DNA of 64,000 nt from Halobacillus litoralis (GTDB lineage: Bacteria; Bacillota; Bacilli; Bacillales; Halobacillaceae), in the NCBI RefSeq assembly GCF_009856355.1, contig NZ_WMEW01000001.1, positions 310,001-374,000 of the forward strand. The letters run 5' to 3'. Shown here piece after piece: positions 1 to 8,820 of the stretch. Each line of letters opens with the position of its first letter. Position 1 is the stretch's first letter. Both the position numbers and the translations under genes were made by a program. Below the pieces are notes generated by a model. That model was given only the letters and a program-made list of their open reading frames with translations. It made no database searches and was not told where the DNA came from.

Positions 1-596
1 TCTTCCGGGTTGGACTCCTGGTGGACCACGGAAATTCTTCCTTCAGTAAATTCAAGAATCTGCAGGGTCACCATATCTCCGAACGTGACAATCTGCTGGA
101 CGAAGCGGTCGTTGACATCCACCACTTCATGGACCACTTGATAATCCTCATCCTGGGTGAAGGTCTTCGTCATCGGTCCTTTCGGCATATACGCCTTCAG
201 GCCGGCGGAAGAACCGGATGCTTCCGTATCCTCGGAATCATTGGATGCAGACTCGACGGTATCCTCTTCAGGTTCCGCGGATTCTTCAGGCTCTTCCTCT
301 TCTTCTGGATCCTCTGTGGTATCTGACTCCGTATGATCCTCTTCTTTATCTGCAGGTTCTTCTTCTGTTGGTGGTTCTTCTTCTACAGGCGTTTCTTCAG
401 ACGGTTCCTCTTCTGCGGGTTCTGCTTCCTCTTCAGATTCTTCAGAAGGAGTCTCTTCAGAGGCGGCCTCATCTTCGGTGGTTTCCGTTTCACTGTTCTC
501 TGGTTCTTCCAGCTGATCAGCCTGGTCGACATCGGTGCCGGAACAGGCTGAAACCAGAAGAACAAAGAACAGGGCGATAAAGCTGAGTTTCTTCAT
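1..596 (-). CDS. Acidic cell-surface lipoprotein (partial, C-terminus beyond left edge)
   Basis: The N-terminal 198 codons of a predicted lipoprotein. The start ATG (594-596) is preceded by an AGGAGAGGG-like ribosome binding site. A short Met-Lys-Lys signal peptide ends in a lipobox (Val-Ser-Ala-Cys), so the mature protein should be lipid-anchored outside the membrane. Residues about 25-110 are a low-complexity Glu/Pro/Ser/Thr linker with very few hydrophobic residues. A folded region starts near residue 125 (motif KAYMPKGPMTKTF). I do not recognise the folded domain; only about 70 of its residues lie in the window. The acidic linker fits a wall-spanning stalk in a salt-adapted Gram-positive. 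Function is unassigned. Confidence 0.8.
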   Translation of the reverse strand, partial: MKKLSFIALFFVLLVSACSGTDVDQADQLEEPENSETETTEDEAASEETPSEESEEEAEPAEEEPSEETPVEEEPPTEEEPADKEEDHTESDTTEDPEEEEEPEESAEPEEDTVESASNDSEDTEASGSSAGLKAYMPKGPMTKTFTQDEDYQVVHEVVDVNDRFVQQIVTFGDMVTLQILEFTEGRISVVHQESNPE

Positions 597-635
597 CCAA
601 TCCCTCTCCTTTGTTCAAAAAAAGTACTGATTGAT

Positions 636-2849
636 TTAGTTCAGGTGGTCAGCGATTTGCTGCTGACTGCTTTCATCGACGACCGCTCCGATGATCTGAA
701 GCTGTTCGACGACGTTTTCCCCACCATATAGGTCCAGCTGTTTTTCCAATTCAGGATTCAGCTTGTCCCCCACGAGTACAAGAGGGGCCGACGTTCGCGC
801 GGACAGGGCCGAAGCTGTTAGCGCATCCGGATAGTTCTTCCCTGTCGCCGCAAGGACGGTATCGGAATTCATGTCATCCTGGAAATACTGGAGTGCTGCG
901 GCTACCGTTTCATAACGGGTCGCACCGGACAGCCGCTCCACACGGTCCGCTCCATTCGCTTCGACCAGCTGTTTTTCAACATCCTCCGAAACGACAGCGG
1001 TTCCTCCGAGAATGACGACTTCTTTTCCGGTCAAGTAGTTCAAACTGTCGCTGCTGATTTCATCTTCTCCTGTCAAGACGATGGACCAGCCATTGGCTGC
1101 GGCTACAGAGGAGGCTTCCAGAGCATCCGGGAAGCTGGTGCTTGATGCTACAAACACCCCTTCTGCGCCTTTCAGATTTTCATTGATTTCAAGATTCGTT
1201 TCGATACGCGTGGATCCTGAGATGCGGTCGACGTTATAGTTCTGCTCCAGCTCTTGTTCAATCCCTTCAGAGATGGCATTCGTCCCGCCAAGGATGACGA
1301 CTTTTTCCGTATGGAGACGCTGCAGTTCCTGTTTCACATCATCACTGAGCTCATCGTCACGGTTCAAAAGAATCGGCGCGTTGTCATATTGGGCCGCAAG
1401 TGGGCCGGCGGACAGGGCATCGGCGAACTCAAACGCAGTCGCGAGCACCACTGTTTTTTCTCCGTCCAGTCCATTCGGATACAGCTGCTTGGACACTTCA
1501 ATGGCTGTCTTGATCCGGTCTTTACCGGCAAGCAGGTTCGTTTCAAAGGAATAGCTGTAGCTGTCATCCATATTGGACCAGATGACCCTGCCGTCGTTTA
1601 CGACTTCCGTGTTCTTCCACTGCTTAGCATAAGCGACCGCTTCCTGTTCGCGGTAGAAGGATTTCAGCTCCCCTTTGTTGGGGTGGGAAACCGTGTAGTC
1701 TTTATCCAAGTAATTGCTCCAGACCACTTCCTCTTCTGCTTGATCCACCACGGATGTGTTTTTCCACTTCCCTGCGTAGGCGACAGCATCGTCGAGGTTA
1801 TAGGATTCATAAAGGGTACCTTTATTGGAATGCTCAACGACATAGTCTTTATTTAAGTAGTTGCTCCAGACGACTTCTCCTGCTTCGTTATCAACGACAC
1901 GCATGTTCTTCCAATCGTCCGCGTAATCGATGGCGTCGTCTTTTTTCACGAACAGCTTCGTAACAGAAGACTGGTTGGAATGATAGGCACCATAGCGTTT
2001 TTTGGTATTGTCATAGATTTTCTCCCGCGTGTACTTATCCAGAACATAGACGTTGGCTTCATCTTCGGCAAAATCAATCGCGTCCTGTCGATCATAAAAG
2101 ATTTCAAGTCTTTCGCCGTCCGCGTCATACACTTCATACACACGGAAGTAGGCATTCACCCCGTCAACGACCGCCTCTGCTGCTTTTTGCTGGAAGGACG
2201 AGGTTTTGATAAGAGCTTCTTCGTCCGGGTTGGACATGTAACCGAACTCCAGCAGAGCCGCCGGCATGTGGGCATTCCGGGTCACATAAAGATCGGAAGG
2301 CACAAGACCGCGCCCCTCACTCAATGGTGTACCATCAAGGATTTCTTCATGAACCGTATAGGCCAGGCGCTTACTTTCCGGTGAATACTTAATCTGCTCC
2401 TCTGATGGTGGGTAATCTCTGTTTATGCCTTCATCAATATCAAAGAAATACGTCTCATACCCTCTCATATAAGGGTTGGATGGAAGAGCGTTGGAGTGAA
2501 CAGATAAGAAAATCGAGTTATCATTACTGCCACTCACCGCGTCATGGGCGATATCCAGACGCGCCTGCAGATCATCGTGAAGATTCCACGCAAAATGACT
2601 GTCATCTGTGCGGGTGATATGTACGTCATAGCCGGCAGCCTCCAGCTCTTCCTTAATCTCCTTGGACATCTCCAAGTTGAAATGCTTTTCATAATATCCA
2701 GTGGATATGCCGGAGTATCCGGTCGTTCCGGAAAACCTCCCCCCATGACCCGGATCGAGAATGACTGTTTTCTCTGCCTGGGCCTGAGCGGGATAAAGAA
2801 TAAAAAATGCGAATAACAAAAAGAAACCGCCAATATGTAACTTTTTCAT
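636..2849 (-). CDS. N-acetylmuramoyl-L-alanine amidase with CW_binding_2 repeats
   Basis: Secreted peptidoglycan hydrolase, about 737 residues. The start at 2849 is chosen because AGGAGGT lies 4-10 bases upstream; an upstream TTG in frame would put that site inside the gene. A signal peptide ends near AQAQA (residue 25). An Amidase_3 domain follows (about 28-240): ILDPGHGG carries the first zinc His, then the Glu in a YYEKHFNLE context, SVHSNA for the second His, and a catalytic Glu in LLEFGYMSNP. Residues about 250-440 hold three to four ~47-residue repeats ending in VVWSNY-like motifs. The C-terminal ~290 residues are three cell-wall-binding type 2 repeats (GSTRIETN, GATRYETV, VVILGGT). It cleaves the MurNAc-L-Ala bond; the role is probably wall turnover or cell separation. 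Confidence 0.9.
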   Translation of the reverse strand: MKKLHIGGFFLLFAFFILYPAQAQAEKTVILDPGHGGRFSGTTGYSGISTGYYEKHFNLEMSKEIKEELEAAGYDVHITRTDDSHFAWNLHDDLQARLDIAHDAVSGSNDNSIFLSVHSNALPSNPYMRGYETYFFDIDEGINRDYPPSEEQIKYSPESKRLAYTVHEEILDGTPLSEGRGLVPSDLYVTRNAHMPAALLEFGYMSNPDEEALIKTSSFQQKAAEAVVDGVNAYFRVYEVYDADGERLEIFYDRQDAIDFAEDEANVYVLDKYTREKIYDNTKKRYGAYHSNQSSVTKLFVKKDDAIDYADDWKNMRVVDNEAGEVVWSNYLNKDYVVEHSNKGTLYESYNLDDAVAYAGKWKNTSVVDQAEEEVVWSNYLDKDYTVSHPNKGELKSFYREQEAVAYAKQWKNTEVVNDGRVIWSNMDDSYSYSFETNLLAGKDRIKTAIEVSKQLYPNGLDGEKTVVLATAFEFADALSAGPLAAQYDNAPILLNRDDELSDDVKQELQRLHTEKVVILGGTNAISEGIEQELEQNYNVDRISGSTRIETNLEINENLKGAEGVFVASSTSFPDALEASSVAAANGWSIVLTGEDEISSDSLNYLTGKEVVILGGTAVVSEDVEKQLVEANGADRVERLSGATRYETVAAALQYFQDDMNSDTVLAATGKNYPDALTASALSARTSAPLVLVGDKLNPELEKQLDLYGGENVVEQLQIIGAVVDESSQQQIADHLN

Positions 2850-2864
2850 GTTTACCTCCTGCAA

Positions 2865-3401
2865 ATAATAAATAGCTGGAATCTAAATTGTACGGACGTC
2901 AGTATTTTAGCTGATGCAACGGAATATGCTGCTTTCCCCCTCCTTTTCCGGCGCTGATCCCCATAGAAAGTATAAGTACATCGATTGTAATATCAGGTTT
3001 TCTGGTTTGTTTAGTCGGGTATATAGTTAATAGAGTAGTAGTGTGTCTTATTCTGCAAATTTTCATGGTGACTTCATTCAGGGATGAATGGATGCCTGTA
3101 GTTTTATATCGGCTTATTTGTCGAAAGGGTTGAATGTTTGGGGAACAATCCCGAAAAATATCTACATTATTCTTTATGTATTTCCAAAATAAGCCTCTAT
3201 GAGGATAATATGTTCATTATATAAGAGGATTCGACGGCAAACAACATCCCTTTGCATATCTTTGCATAATTTTAACTTTTTAAGTTCAAAAGTAACAGAA
3301 CGTTTATGGAAGTATTGGACTATATCCTTCCCTCCCCGTTTTTTTCCAACGACGACGAATTCCCCCGGGTGCAGCACCCTTTCAAAAAAGTCCACAAAAA
3401 A
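2865..3401. other. Intergenic stretch without supported gene
   Basis: Between the amidase start and the first terminator hairpin. Short open frames on both strands lack ribosome binding sites and recognisable sequence. It is A+T-richer than the flanking genes. It presumably contains the amidase promoter, but no convincing -35/-10 pair was picked out. Confidence 0.4.
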
Positions 3402-3425
3402 AGCAGCGGTGTATGCACCGCTGCT
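3402..3425. terminator. Terminator hairpin, left copy of a bracketing pair
   Basis: Perfect 9-bp stem AGCAGCGGT/ACCGCTGCT with a 6-base loop and A-tract/T-tract flanks, so it can act on either strand. An almost identical hairpin lies at 4066-4089 in the same orientation; only one loop base differs. Confidence 0.75.
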
Positions 3426-3429
3426 TTTT

Positions 3430-4060
3430 AAGGCTGTCGGGAAAGTCTCGACAGCCTTGTTTTTTCTGATTTCTTTTATTTTTCACCTTGTTCATTTGTT
3501 TTCCTATAAATAAAAACCTGTATAGGTCATCGGTTATTTCTATGGCACTCGAACGTGAGTTATCCGGCAGATTCAAACAAATGCTGCTTATCGAGAATGG
3601 CATGGGCCGGGCTATTGCCGCTTACGCGGAAAAGAAAAGTAAAGGAACAGGCGCTGATGGCGGCTGCCTGACGGAATATGAAAAGACTCTCTTTCATCCA
3701 GCTGATCTGGGTGAAGGAGAGTCTTTTTCGATTTTAAAGAATTCCCAAGGAGCGGTGCCCCTTCCACTCCTGCGGAAGAACGAGTGGGCCGAGATCGCCG
3801 AGCGTGGGTTTTGCGAGGAAGCTCGGGCGCTCGTCCGCGGAAAGGGAAGGGGCTTACGCTCCTGCGGAAGAACGAGTGGGCCGAGATCGCCGAGCGTGGG
3901 TTTTGCGAGGAAGCTCGGGCGCTCGTCCGCGGAAAGGGAAGGGGCTTACGCTCCTGCGGAAGAACGAGTGGGCCGAGATCGCCGAGCGTGGGTTTTGCGA
4001 GGAAGCTCGGGCGCTCGTCCGCGGAAAGGGAAGGGGCTTACGCTCCTGGCGGTAAGAAAG
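3430..4060. mobile_element. IS1182-like remnant/composite repeat element, terminator-bracketed
   Basis: The segment between two copies of the same terminator hairpin. Its left end (3430-3458, hairpin AAGGCTGTCG...CGACAGCCTT) and the following block to about 3530 (shared motif TTCATTTGTTTTCCTATAAA) match the left end of the element at 24607-24700, which continues into an IS1182-type transposase start. Here no transposase frame survives. From about 3587 (TATCGAGAATGGCATG) it is again shared with the 24.9-kb locus and ends in the family-A repeat. It is inferred to be a non-autonomous or decayed derivative. Confidence 0.55.
3771..4046. repeat. Three tandem copies of a 92-bp unit (repeat family A)
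   Basis: TGCGGAAGAACGAGTGGGCC recurs at 3771, 3863 and 3955, an exact 92-bp period with essentially identical copies. Each unit carries CGCGGAAAGGGAAGGGG near its end. The last unit runs into CTCCTGGCGGTAAGAAAG. Single copies of the unit occur near 25.0 and 43.4 kb, and a diverged inverted one near 51.6 kb. Confidence 0.95.
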
Positions 4061-4065
4061 AAAAA

Positions 4066-4089
4066 AGCAGCGGTGTGTGCACCGCTGCT
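4066..4089. terminator. Terminator hairpin, right copy; terminator of the TagA/WecG-type gene
   Basis: 9-bp stem AGCAGCGGT/ACCGCTGCT lying just downstream of the minus-strand gene that ends at 4098. It duplicates 3402-3425. Confidence 0.8.
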
Positions 4090-4097
4090 TTTCTACT

Positions 4098-4808
4098 CTA
4101 TTTATCTCTCCATACCTTCAATAAGAACAAAGGCAGACGAATCTGGCGTTTGATCCGCCACGGCTCGGAAATCAGCCGGTAGAGCCATTCCACACCGAAG
4201 CGTTGGAACAGCGCCGGCGCGCGTTTGACACGGCCGGAAATCACATCGAAGGAGCCGCCGACACCCTGGAAGATGCGGACGTTGAGCTCTTTCATGTGAT
4301 CGACGATCCAGTACTCCTGCCGGGGGCTGCCGAGGGCCACGAATAAAATATCCGCCCCGGACTCATTGATCGTCTGGATCACCTTTTGTTCATCCTTTTC
4401 GTAACCGTCCATCACACCAGCTACGTGAAGATTGGGATACTGCTCGACAAGCTTATCCTTCGCTTCCGCTGCCACCCCGGGCTTGGCTCCATAGAGAAAC
4501 ACAGACTTCCCATTGGCTGCGGCCTGTTCGCAGAGGGTGAGCAGCATATCAATCCCCGTGACACGCTCCTTGATGCCGCCTTTTTTCAGCTTGGAAGCCA
4601 AAAGAACGCCGACACCATCAGGAATCTGATACGTGGCTTTATTCAGAAGCGCCTTTAAATCCTGATCTTCCTGGGCTTTCAATATCTTTTCGGGATTGAT
4701 GGCCACGATGAAAGACTGGCGCTTTTCATTGATATCATCCAATACATTCTGCTTCAGCTGCTCGTACGAGTGGCTGCTGACATCTACACCTAAAAACTGT
4801 TCCTTCAT
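4098..4808 (-). CDS. WecG/TagA/CpsF family glycosyltransferase
   Basis: 236 residues, the usual length for GT26 enzymes, which transfer ManNAc or ManNAcA from the UDP sugar to undecaprenyl-PP-GlcNAc on the inner membrane face. Family motifs are visible: IVAINPEKILKAQ (about 35-47), IPDGVGVLLASK with the conserved Asp (about 62-73), FLYGAKPGVA, and FVALGSPRQEYW near 155. The basic C-terminal tail (ISEPWRIKRQIRLP) fits membrane association. The start has a GGTGA-type site 5 bases upstream. It lies 15 bp after a WecC-type dehydrogenase, likely in one operon, so a ManNAcA donor (WecG-like) is at least as plausible as ManNAc (TagA-like). Confidence 0.88.
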   Translation of the reverse strand: MKEQFLGVDVSSHSYEQLKQNVLDDINEKRQSFIVAINPEKILKAQEDQDLKALLNKATYQIPDGVGVLLASKLKKGGIKERVTGIDMLLTLCEQAAANGKSVFLYGAKPGVAAEAKDKLVEQYPNLHVAGVMDGYEKDEQKVIQTINESGADILFVALGSPRQEYWIVDHMKELNVRIFQGVGGSFDVISGRVKRAPALFQRFGVEWLYRLISEPWRIKRQIRLPLFLLKVWRDK

Positions 4809-4823
4809 GATTTCACCTGATCT

Positions 4824-6101
4824 TTATCCGTTTTTGGAGTCGCCCAGACGCTTGGCGATAAAACCGGCTTCTGTCCAGTTATCGAGGTTCAGGGCGTTCT
4901 TCGTATCATAAACCACACTGTTGTTCATTTTACTCTTGATGTAGGCTGGATCGAGCTTCTTGAATTCATCGTGATCCGTCAGAATGACAAGGATGTCCGC
5001 TCCTTCAAGCGCTTCATCCATGTCCTGGGTCTGGTTGGAAGCGACGTTTTCCTTGATATGCGGATCGAACGTCTTGAAGCTGATTCCTTTTTCAACAAGT
5101 TCCAGAATGACTTTCAAGGACGGACTTTCGCGCTGGTCGTCAATGTTGGCTTTGAAGGAAAGGCCGAACAAGGCCACCTTCGGATCCTGGATGAACTGGT
5201 CCTTCATCAGCTTCTCAATCTGGTTCGCTGTATACACCGGCATGTTGTCATTCGTATTCCGGGACAGCTGGATCATCTTAGACAGATCCGGCTGGATTTC
5301 AGCAAGGAACCACGGGTCGACCGCGATGCAGTGGCCGCCGACACCCGGTCCCGGCGTATGGATGTTGACCCGAGGGTGATAGTTGGCAAGCTTGATCGCT
5401 TCCCAGGCATTCACACCGATCTGGTCGCTGATCAGGGCCAGCTCATTGGCAAACGCAATGTTCACATCCCGGTACGTGTTTTCAATGACCTTCGCCATTT
5501 CGGCTGTCGTAGCATCCGTCAGGTGGATGTCCGCCTTCACGAAAGAACGGTAAAGATCCTTCGTCATTTCTGAGGACTTTTCGTTGATACCGCCGACGAT
5601 CCGGTCGTTCTCAACAAGCTCCTGGAAGACCTTCCCGGGAATGACGCGCTCCGGAGAGTGGGAAACGAATAGTTCCGTTCCGATTTCAAGATTCGTTTCC
5701 TCAAGAACCGGAAGCATGACATCTTCAACGGTACGTGGAGGAACCGTGGATTCCAGGATGACAAGGTTGCCTTCGCGCACGTAGGGGACAATCGCCTGTG
5801 TCGCTTTACGCACATAGTCGAGGTTGGCGGTTTTATCTTCGCGGATCGGGGAAGGAACGGCGATAATGAATACATCCGCCTCTTCCGGCTCCACCGCCGC
5901 CTTGAAGTTACCGGCATCGACCGCTTCCTCCAGACGTTCCTGAAGACCGTTTTCTTCTATATGAAGCTGCTTGGCATTGATCATGTCGACAGCTTTCTGA
6001 TTGACATCCACTCCATGCACTTGGTGTCCGTGAATGGCGAACATAACGGATGTAGGAAGACCAATATATCCTAATCCGACTACACATAGTGACTTCTTCA
6101 T
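4824..6101 (-). CDS. wecC: UDP-N-acetyl-D-mannosamine dehydrogenase (WecC-like)
   Basis: 425 residues from the ATG at 6101, chosen because AAGGGAG lies upstream; an in-frame upstream codon would add 23 non-homologous residues. Rossmann motif GLGYIGLPTS at the N-terminus, NAD-domain IIAVPSPI, HSPERVIPGK, central helix with AEMAKVIENTYRDVNIAFAN, and the catalytic-Cys loop PGPGVGGHCIAVDPWF around residue 255. The last motif and HSPERV favour the UDP-ManNAc dehydrogenase subgroup over UDP-glucose dehydrogenases. It should make UDP-ManNAcA by two NAD-dependent oxidations for the glycosyltransferase next door. No UDP-GlcNAc 2-epimerase is in the window. Confidence 0.88.
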   Translation of the reverse strand: MKKSLCVVGLGYIGLPTSVMFAIHGHQVHGVDVNQKAVDMINAKQLHIEENGLQERLEEAVDAGNFKAAVEPEEADVFIIAVPSPIREDKTANLDYVRKATQAIVPYVREGNLVILESTVPPRTVEDVMLPVLEETNLEIGTELFVSHSPERVIPGKVFQELVENDRIVGGINEKSSEMTKDLYRSFVKADIHLTDATTAEMAKVIENTYRDVNIAFANELALISDQIGVNAWEAIKLANYHPRVNIHTPGPGVGGHCIAVDPWFLAEIQPDLSKMIQLSRNTNDNMPVYTANQIEKLMKDQFIQDPKVALFGLSFKANIDDQRESPSLKVILELVEKGISFKTFDPHIKENVASNQTQDMDEALEGADILVILTDHDEFKKLDPAYIKSKMNNSVVYDTKNALNLDNWTEAGFIAKRLGDSKNG

Positions 6102-6440
6102 ACAACAATACTCCCTTTCTCTGGCCCATCCATTTTCTAGATGCGGTTCTTTAGATCTATTGTTTTTCATGTATTTTTTGAATGGTTCAGCCGTCCCTTT
6201 TCTCTATATCATTCGACAACTTCCCATCTTTATGACGTCTGCCGGTGATTGGGAGGGGTGAGAACCTGTTTATGCAATGCTTTCGACATCATCTAATACC
6301 CGTCAGCCGTACACGGTCAAACGTTCCATGACATTACCTTCCATTATAGCTGATTTTATGACAGAGTTCTATCTTGAGATAAAAATGTAGCTTGAATGCC
6401 ATCGGGATTTAATGAATCGTCACGAACTTGTAACAGAGAC
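6102..6440. other. Divergent intergenic region, nothing further recognised
   Basis: Upstream region of both the WecC-like gene (minus) and the GNAT gene (plus). Apart from the promoter listed at 6444-6473, no ORF, repeat or convincing operator was found. Confidence 0.4.
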
Positions 6441-6443
6441 ATT

Positions 6444-6473
6444 CTGACATCGCTTATAGTTCTTTGTTATACT
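6444..6473 (+). promoter_or_regulatory. Sigma-A-type promoter for the GNAT gene
   Basis: CTGACA (6444-6449), an 18-base spacer and TATACT (6468-6473), 40 bases before the ATG at 6514. Confidence 0.55.
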
Positions 6474-6513
6474 TTGGTGAAGTATTTTTTTATACGGAAA
6501 GGAAAGAAGCATT

Positions 6514-7530
6514 ATGGCAGTCCGCCGTTATCAACCGGGAGATGAATCACAGATTCAGACCCTTTTCCAAAAGACCTTCCACCAGGAGCGGCCTCTCCAC
6601 GCCTGGGAATGGAAATTCAAACAAAACCCTGAACATAAAGAACCCTTCATACTCGTTTTCGAGGAAAACGGGAAAATCCTTGGTCACATCAGCTTGTGGC
6701 TGATGAGCGCCTATATCAAAGGGTGCATCGAAACGATCGGTGTCCGTGTCGATACGATGGTGGACCCCGATGCCCGCGGCAAGGGGATCTACAAACACTT
6801 GAATGACGCCTTGATTGAAGAAGGGCGGAAAGCAGGCATCACATACCTTTACGGTTTTCCTGCCCCAAAAGCGAAGGAATTATTCCTGCGCTACACCGGA
6901 GCGACCCATCTGACCGACATGCCCCGCTGGATGTATGTCCAGAAGCCCGTCAGCCTGCTGTCGTCCAAGCTTTCCCCGCTGAAAGTTCTCAAGCCGCTTG
7001 ACCGCGTGTACGGGAAGATCCGCCAGACGAAAAAGACTCCGCACGCGTATGAAGTGAAACGCATCACCCACTGCGATCCAGCGTTCGATGAGCTGGCCGA
7101 TAAGACGAAGCACACAGCAGACGGCCTTGTCGTACGAAATGCCGCCTATTTGAACTGGCGCTTTTTCGATCACCCTTCCCACACCTATAAAATGACGGCG
7201 CTCTATAAGCAGGGAGACCTGCAGGGCTATGTCATCACTCATGAAAAAGAAGGGCGGTTCCGCAACGGGATGATCGTCGACTGGCTGGCGGTCGATGATG
7301 ATGCGTGGCAGGCGCTCCTTGATGAGGCACTCGTCGTTTTAAGTGAGGCCGATGTCGTCCAGTCGTGGGCTCTGCCGTCGATGATGCCGGCTCACCTGAT
7401 GAAGCAGAATGGATTCGTGCATAAAGACAGCCCGATGCCGCTCGTCGGCAAAGAAATTGATCCGGAGAACACGGACATGAACGATCCGGATAAATGGTTC
7501 CTTACACCCGGGGATGTCGATTCCTATTAA
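6514..7530 (+). CDS. GNAT family N-acetyltransferase-like protein
   Basis: 338 residues. The N-terminal half is a GNAT fold: VRRYQPGDESQIQTLF, then the acetyl-CoA pyrophosphate-binding region VDPDARGKGIYKHL (about 87-101, R-G-x-G-K-like), and YGFPAPKA. The C-terminal ~180 residues contain YLNWRFFDHP, which is found in long GNAT proteins linked to surface polysaccharide or lipid modification. AAGGAAAG precedes the ATG. It is monocistronic, with its own promoter and a bidirectional terminator facing tagO. The envelope setting suggests a cell-surface acyl acceptor, but the substrate is unknown. Confidence 0.75.
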   Translation: MAVRRYQPGDESQIQTLFQKTFHQERPLHAWEWKFKQNPEHKEPFILVFEENGKILGHISLWLMSAYIKGCIETIGVRVDTMVDPDARGKGIYKHLNDALIEEGRKAGITYLYGFPAPKAKELFLRYTGATHLTDMPRWMYVQKPVSLLSSKLSPLKVLKPLDRVYGKIRQTKKTPHAYEVKRITHCDPAFDELADKTKHTADGLVVRNAAYLNWRFFDHPSHTYKMTALYKQGDLQGYVITHEKEGRFRNGMIVDWLAVDDDAWQALLDEALVVLSEADVVQSWALPSMMPAHLMKQNGFVHKDSPMPLVGKEIDPENTDMNDPDKWFLTPGDVDSY

Positions 7531-7566
7531 AAAAGCATGTGGGGCAGCTGCTCCACATGCTTTTTC
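7531..7566. terminator. Bidirectional terminator between GNAT gene and tagO
   Basis: Stem AGCATGTGG/CCACATGCT with A-tract on one side and T-tract on the other, between convergent genes. Confidence 0.85.
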
Positions 7567-8658
7567 TTATGCTTCATCTTTGTCTTTATTTTTTTCGCGT
7601 TCCGTTTTGGAGAACAAACCGATAACCGGGCGTTTCCCGCGGTAGACGACTCCCGTCATTTCTGCAAAGAGATGGAGCATAAACAGCAGGACGAACGTAA
7701 TGATCAAGGAGATCCCGAAGGATGTCAGTGAGAATAAGAGCGCCAGCAGGCCGAACAAGGCGCTGAAGGCATAAATGATCAAGACCGTTGCCCTGTGGCT
7801 GAATCCGGCCGCAAGAATTTGATAATGGATGTGTTTGTTATCCGGCATCATAATCTTCTGTTTGTTGATCATTCTCCGTAAAATGGAGAACAATGTATCA
7901 AAGACGGGGACGGCGAGAACGATGATCGGAATGACAAAGCTGAAGAGCGTCACGTTTTTGAACAGGCCGACCATGGAAATGACAGCCATCGAGTAACCTA
8001 GAAACAGCGATCCTGTGTCCCCCATATAAATCGAGGCCGGATTGAAGTTGTGGAACAGGAATCCAATGTTGCTTCCGATCAGCACAATACATAAATAGAC
8101 GATGGAAATCTGTGGTTCGATCGCAAGCGCCATCACGGCAATACTGATCAAGGAAATCGTAGATACACCGGCGGCCAGCCCATCCAGACCGTCAATCAGG
8201 TTGATGGCGTTGGTGATACCGATGATCCAGAGAAATGTAAAGATGATGCTGATGGGATCACTCAGGGAAACCATTCCGATGAACGGAATACTGAGCACAT
8301 CCACTTTCAAACCGGAAAAAATAAGCACAGCCGCTGCAGCCACCTGGCCGCCAAGCTTAAAGATCGGACGGATCTGATAACGGTCATCAAACAGTCCGGT
8401 CAATACGATGATGAACGCTCCGATAATAATCGGTGTGATATATGGCATATCCGGCCGGATCCACAGCATCCCGGCCGCTGCTCCTCCAAAGATCGCCAGT
8501 CCTCCCATACGGGGGGTGATTTCTTTATGGATTTTCCGCAGCTCCGGATAGTCCATCATTTTCCATTTTACAGCTAACTTCATAACAGGGAATACAAGCG
8601 CATAGCTGACAGCCATCGACAGCAGCAGCGCCACGATAATTTCAACAGTAATGTTCAT
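7567..8658 (-). CDS. tagO: Undecaprenyl-phosphate GlcNAc-1-phosphate transferase (TagO/WecA family)
   Basis: 363 residues, polytopic (about ten hydrophobic segments). Transfers GlcNAc-1-P from UDP-GlcNAc to undecaprenyl phosphate, the first step of wall teichoic acid and many other polysaccharides. Signature features: HKEITPRMGGLAIF near residue 45, LTGLFDDRYQIRP, NAINLIDGLDGLAAGVS with catalytic Asp residues near 150, the cytoplasmic loop with MGDTGSLFLGY, and the basic HIHYQILAAGFSHR motif. GAGGA lies before the ATG. It supplies the lipid-PP-GlcNAc acceptor needed by the TagA/WecG-like enzyme at 4.1-4.8 kb. Confidence 0.9.
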   Translation of the reverse strand: MNITVEIIVALLLSMAVSYALVFPVMKLAVKWKMMDYPELRKIHKEITPRMGGLAIFGGAAAGMLWIRPDMPYITPIIIGAFIIVLTGLFDDRYQIRPIFKLGGQVAAAAVLIFSGLKVDVLSIPFIGMVSLSDPISIIFTFLWIIGITNAINLIDGLDGLAAGVSTISLISIAVMALAIEPQISIVYLCIVLIGSNIGFLFHNFNPASIYMGDTGSLFLGYSMAVISMVGLFKNVTLFSFVIPIIVLAVPVFDTLFSILRRMINKQKIMMPDNKHIHYQILAAGFSHRATVLIIYAFSALFGLLALLFSLTSFGISLIITFVLLFMLHLFAEMTGVVYRGKRPVIGLFSKTEREKNKDKDEA

Positions 8659-8820
8659 AGAAATCCTCGCTTACTCGTTAAGTTTACTCTTGTCGGTATT
8701 AGTATATCACAGGCACGCGAAGATTCCGTTATCTTTCCCGTGAGCCTTTTTTCTCAGCTTATGTAGAACCCGGAACATGGAAAAAACACCGCCATGGTCC
8801 TCAGCGATGCTCCACCTGTT

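Noticed and set aside
3488..4182. Long open frames through the 92-bp tandem repeats
   Set aside because: The 92-bp period is not a multiple of three, so the same DNA is open in all frames. The protein would be Arg/Gly-rich repeat translation with no ribosome binding site.
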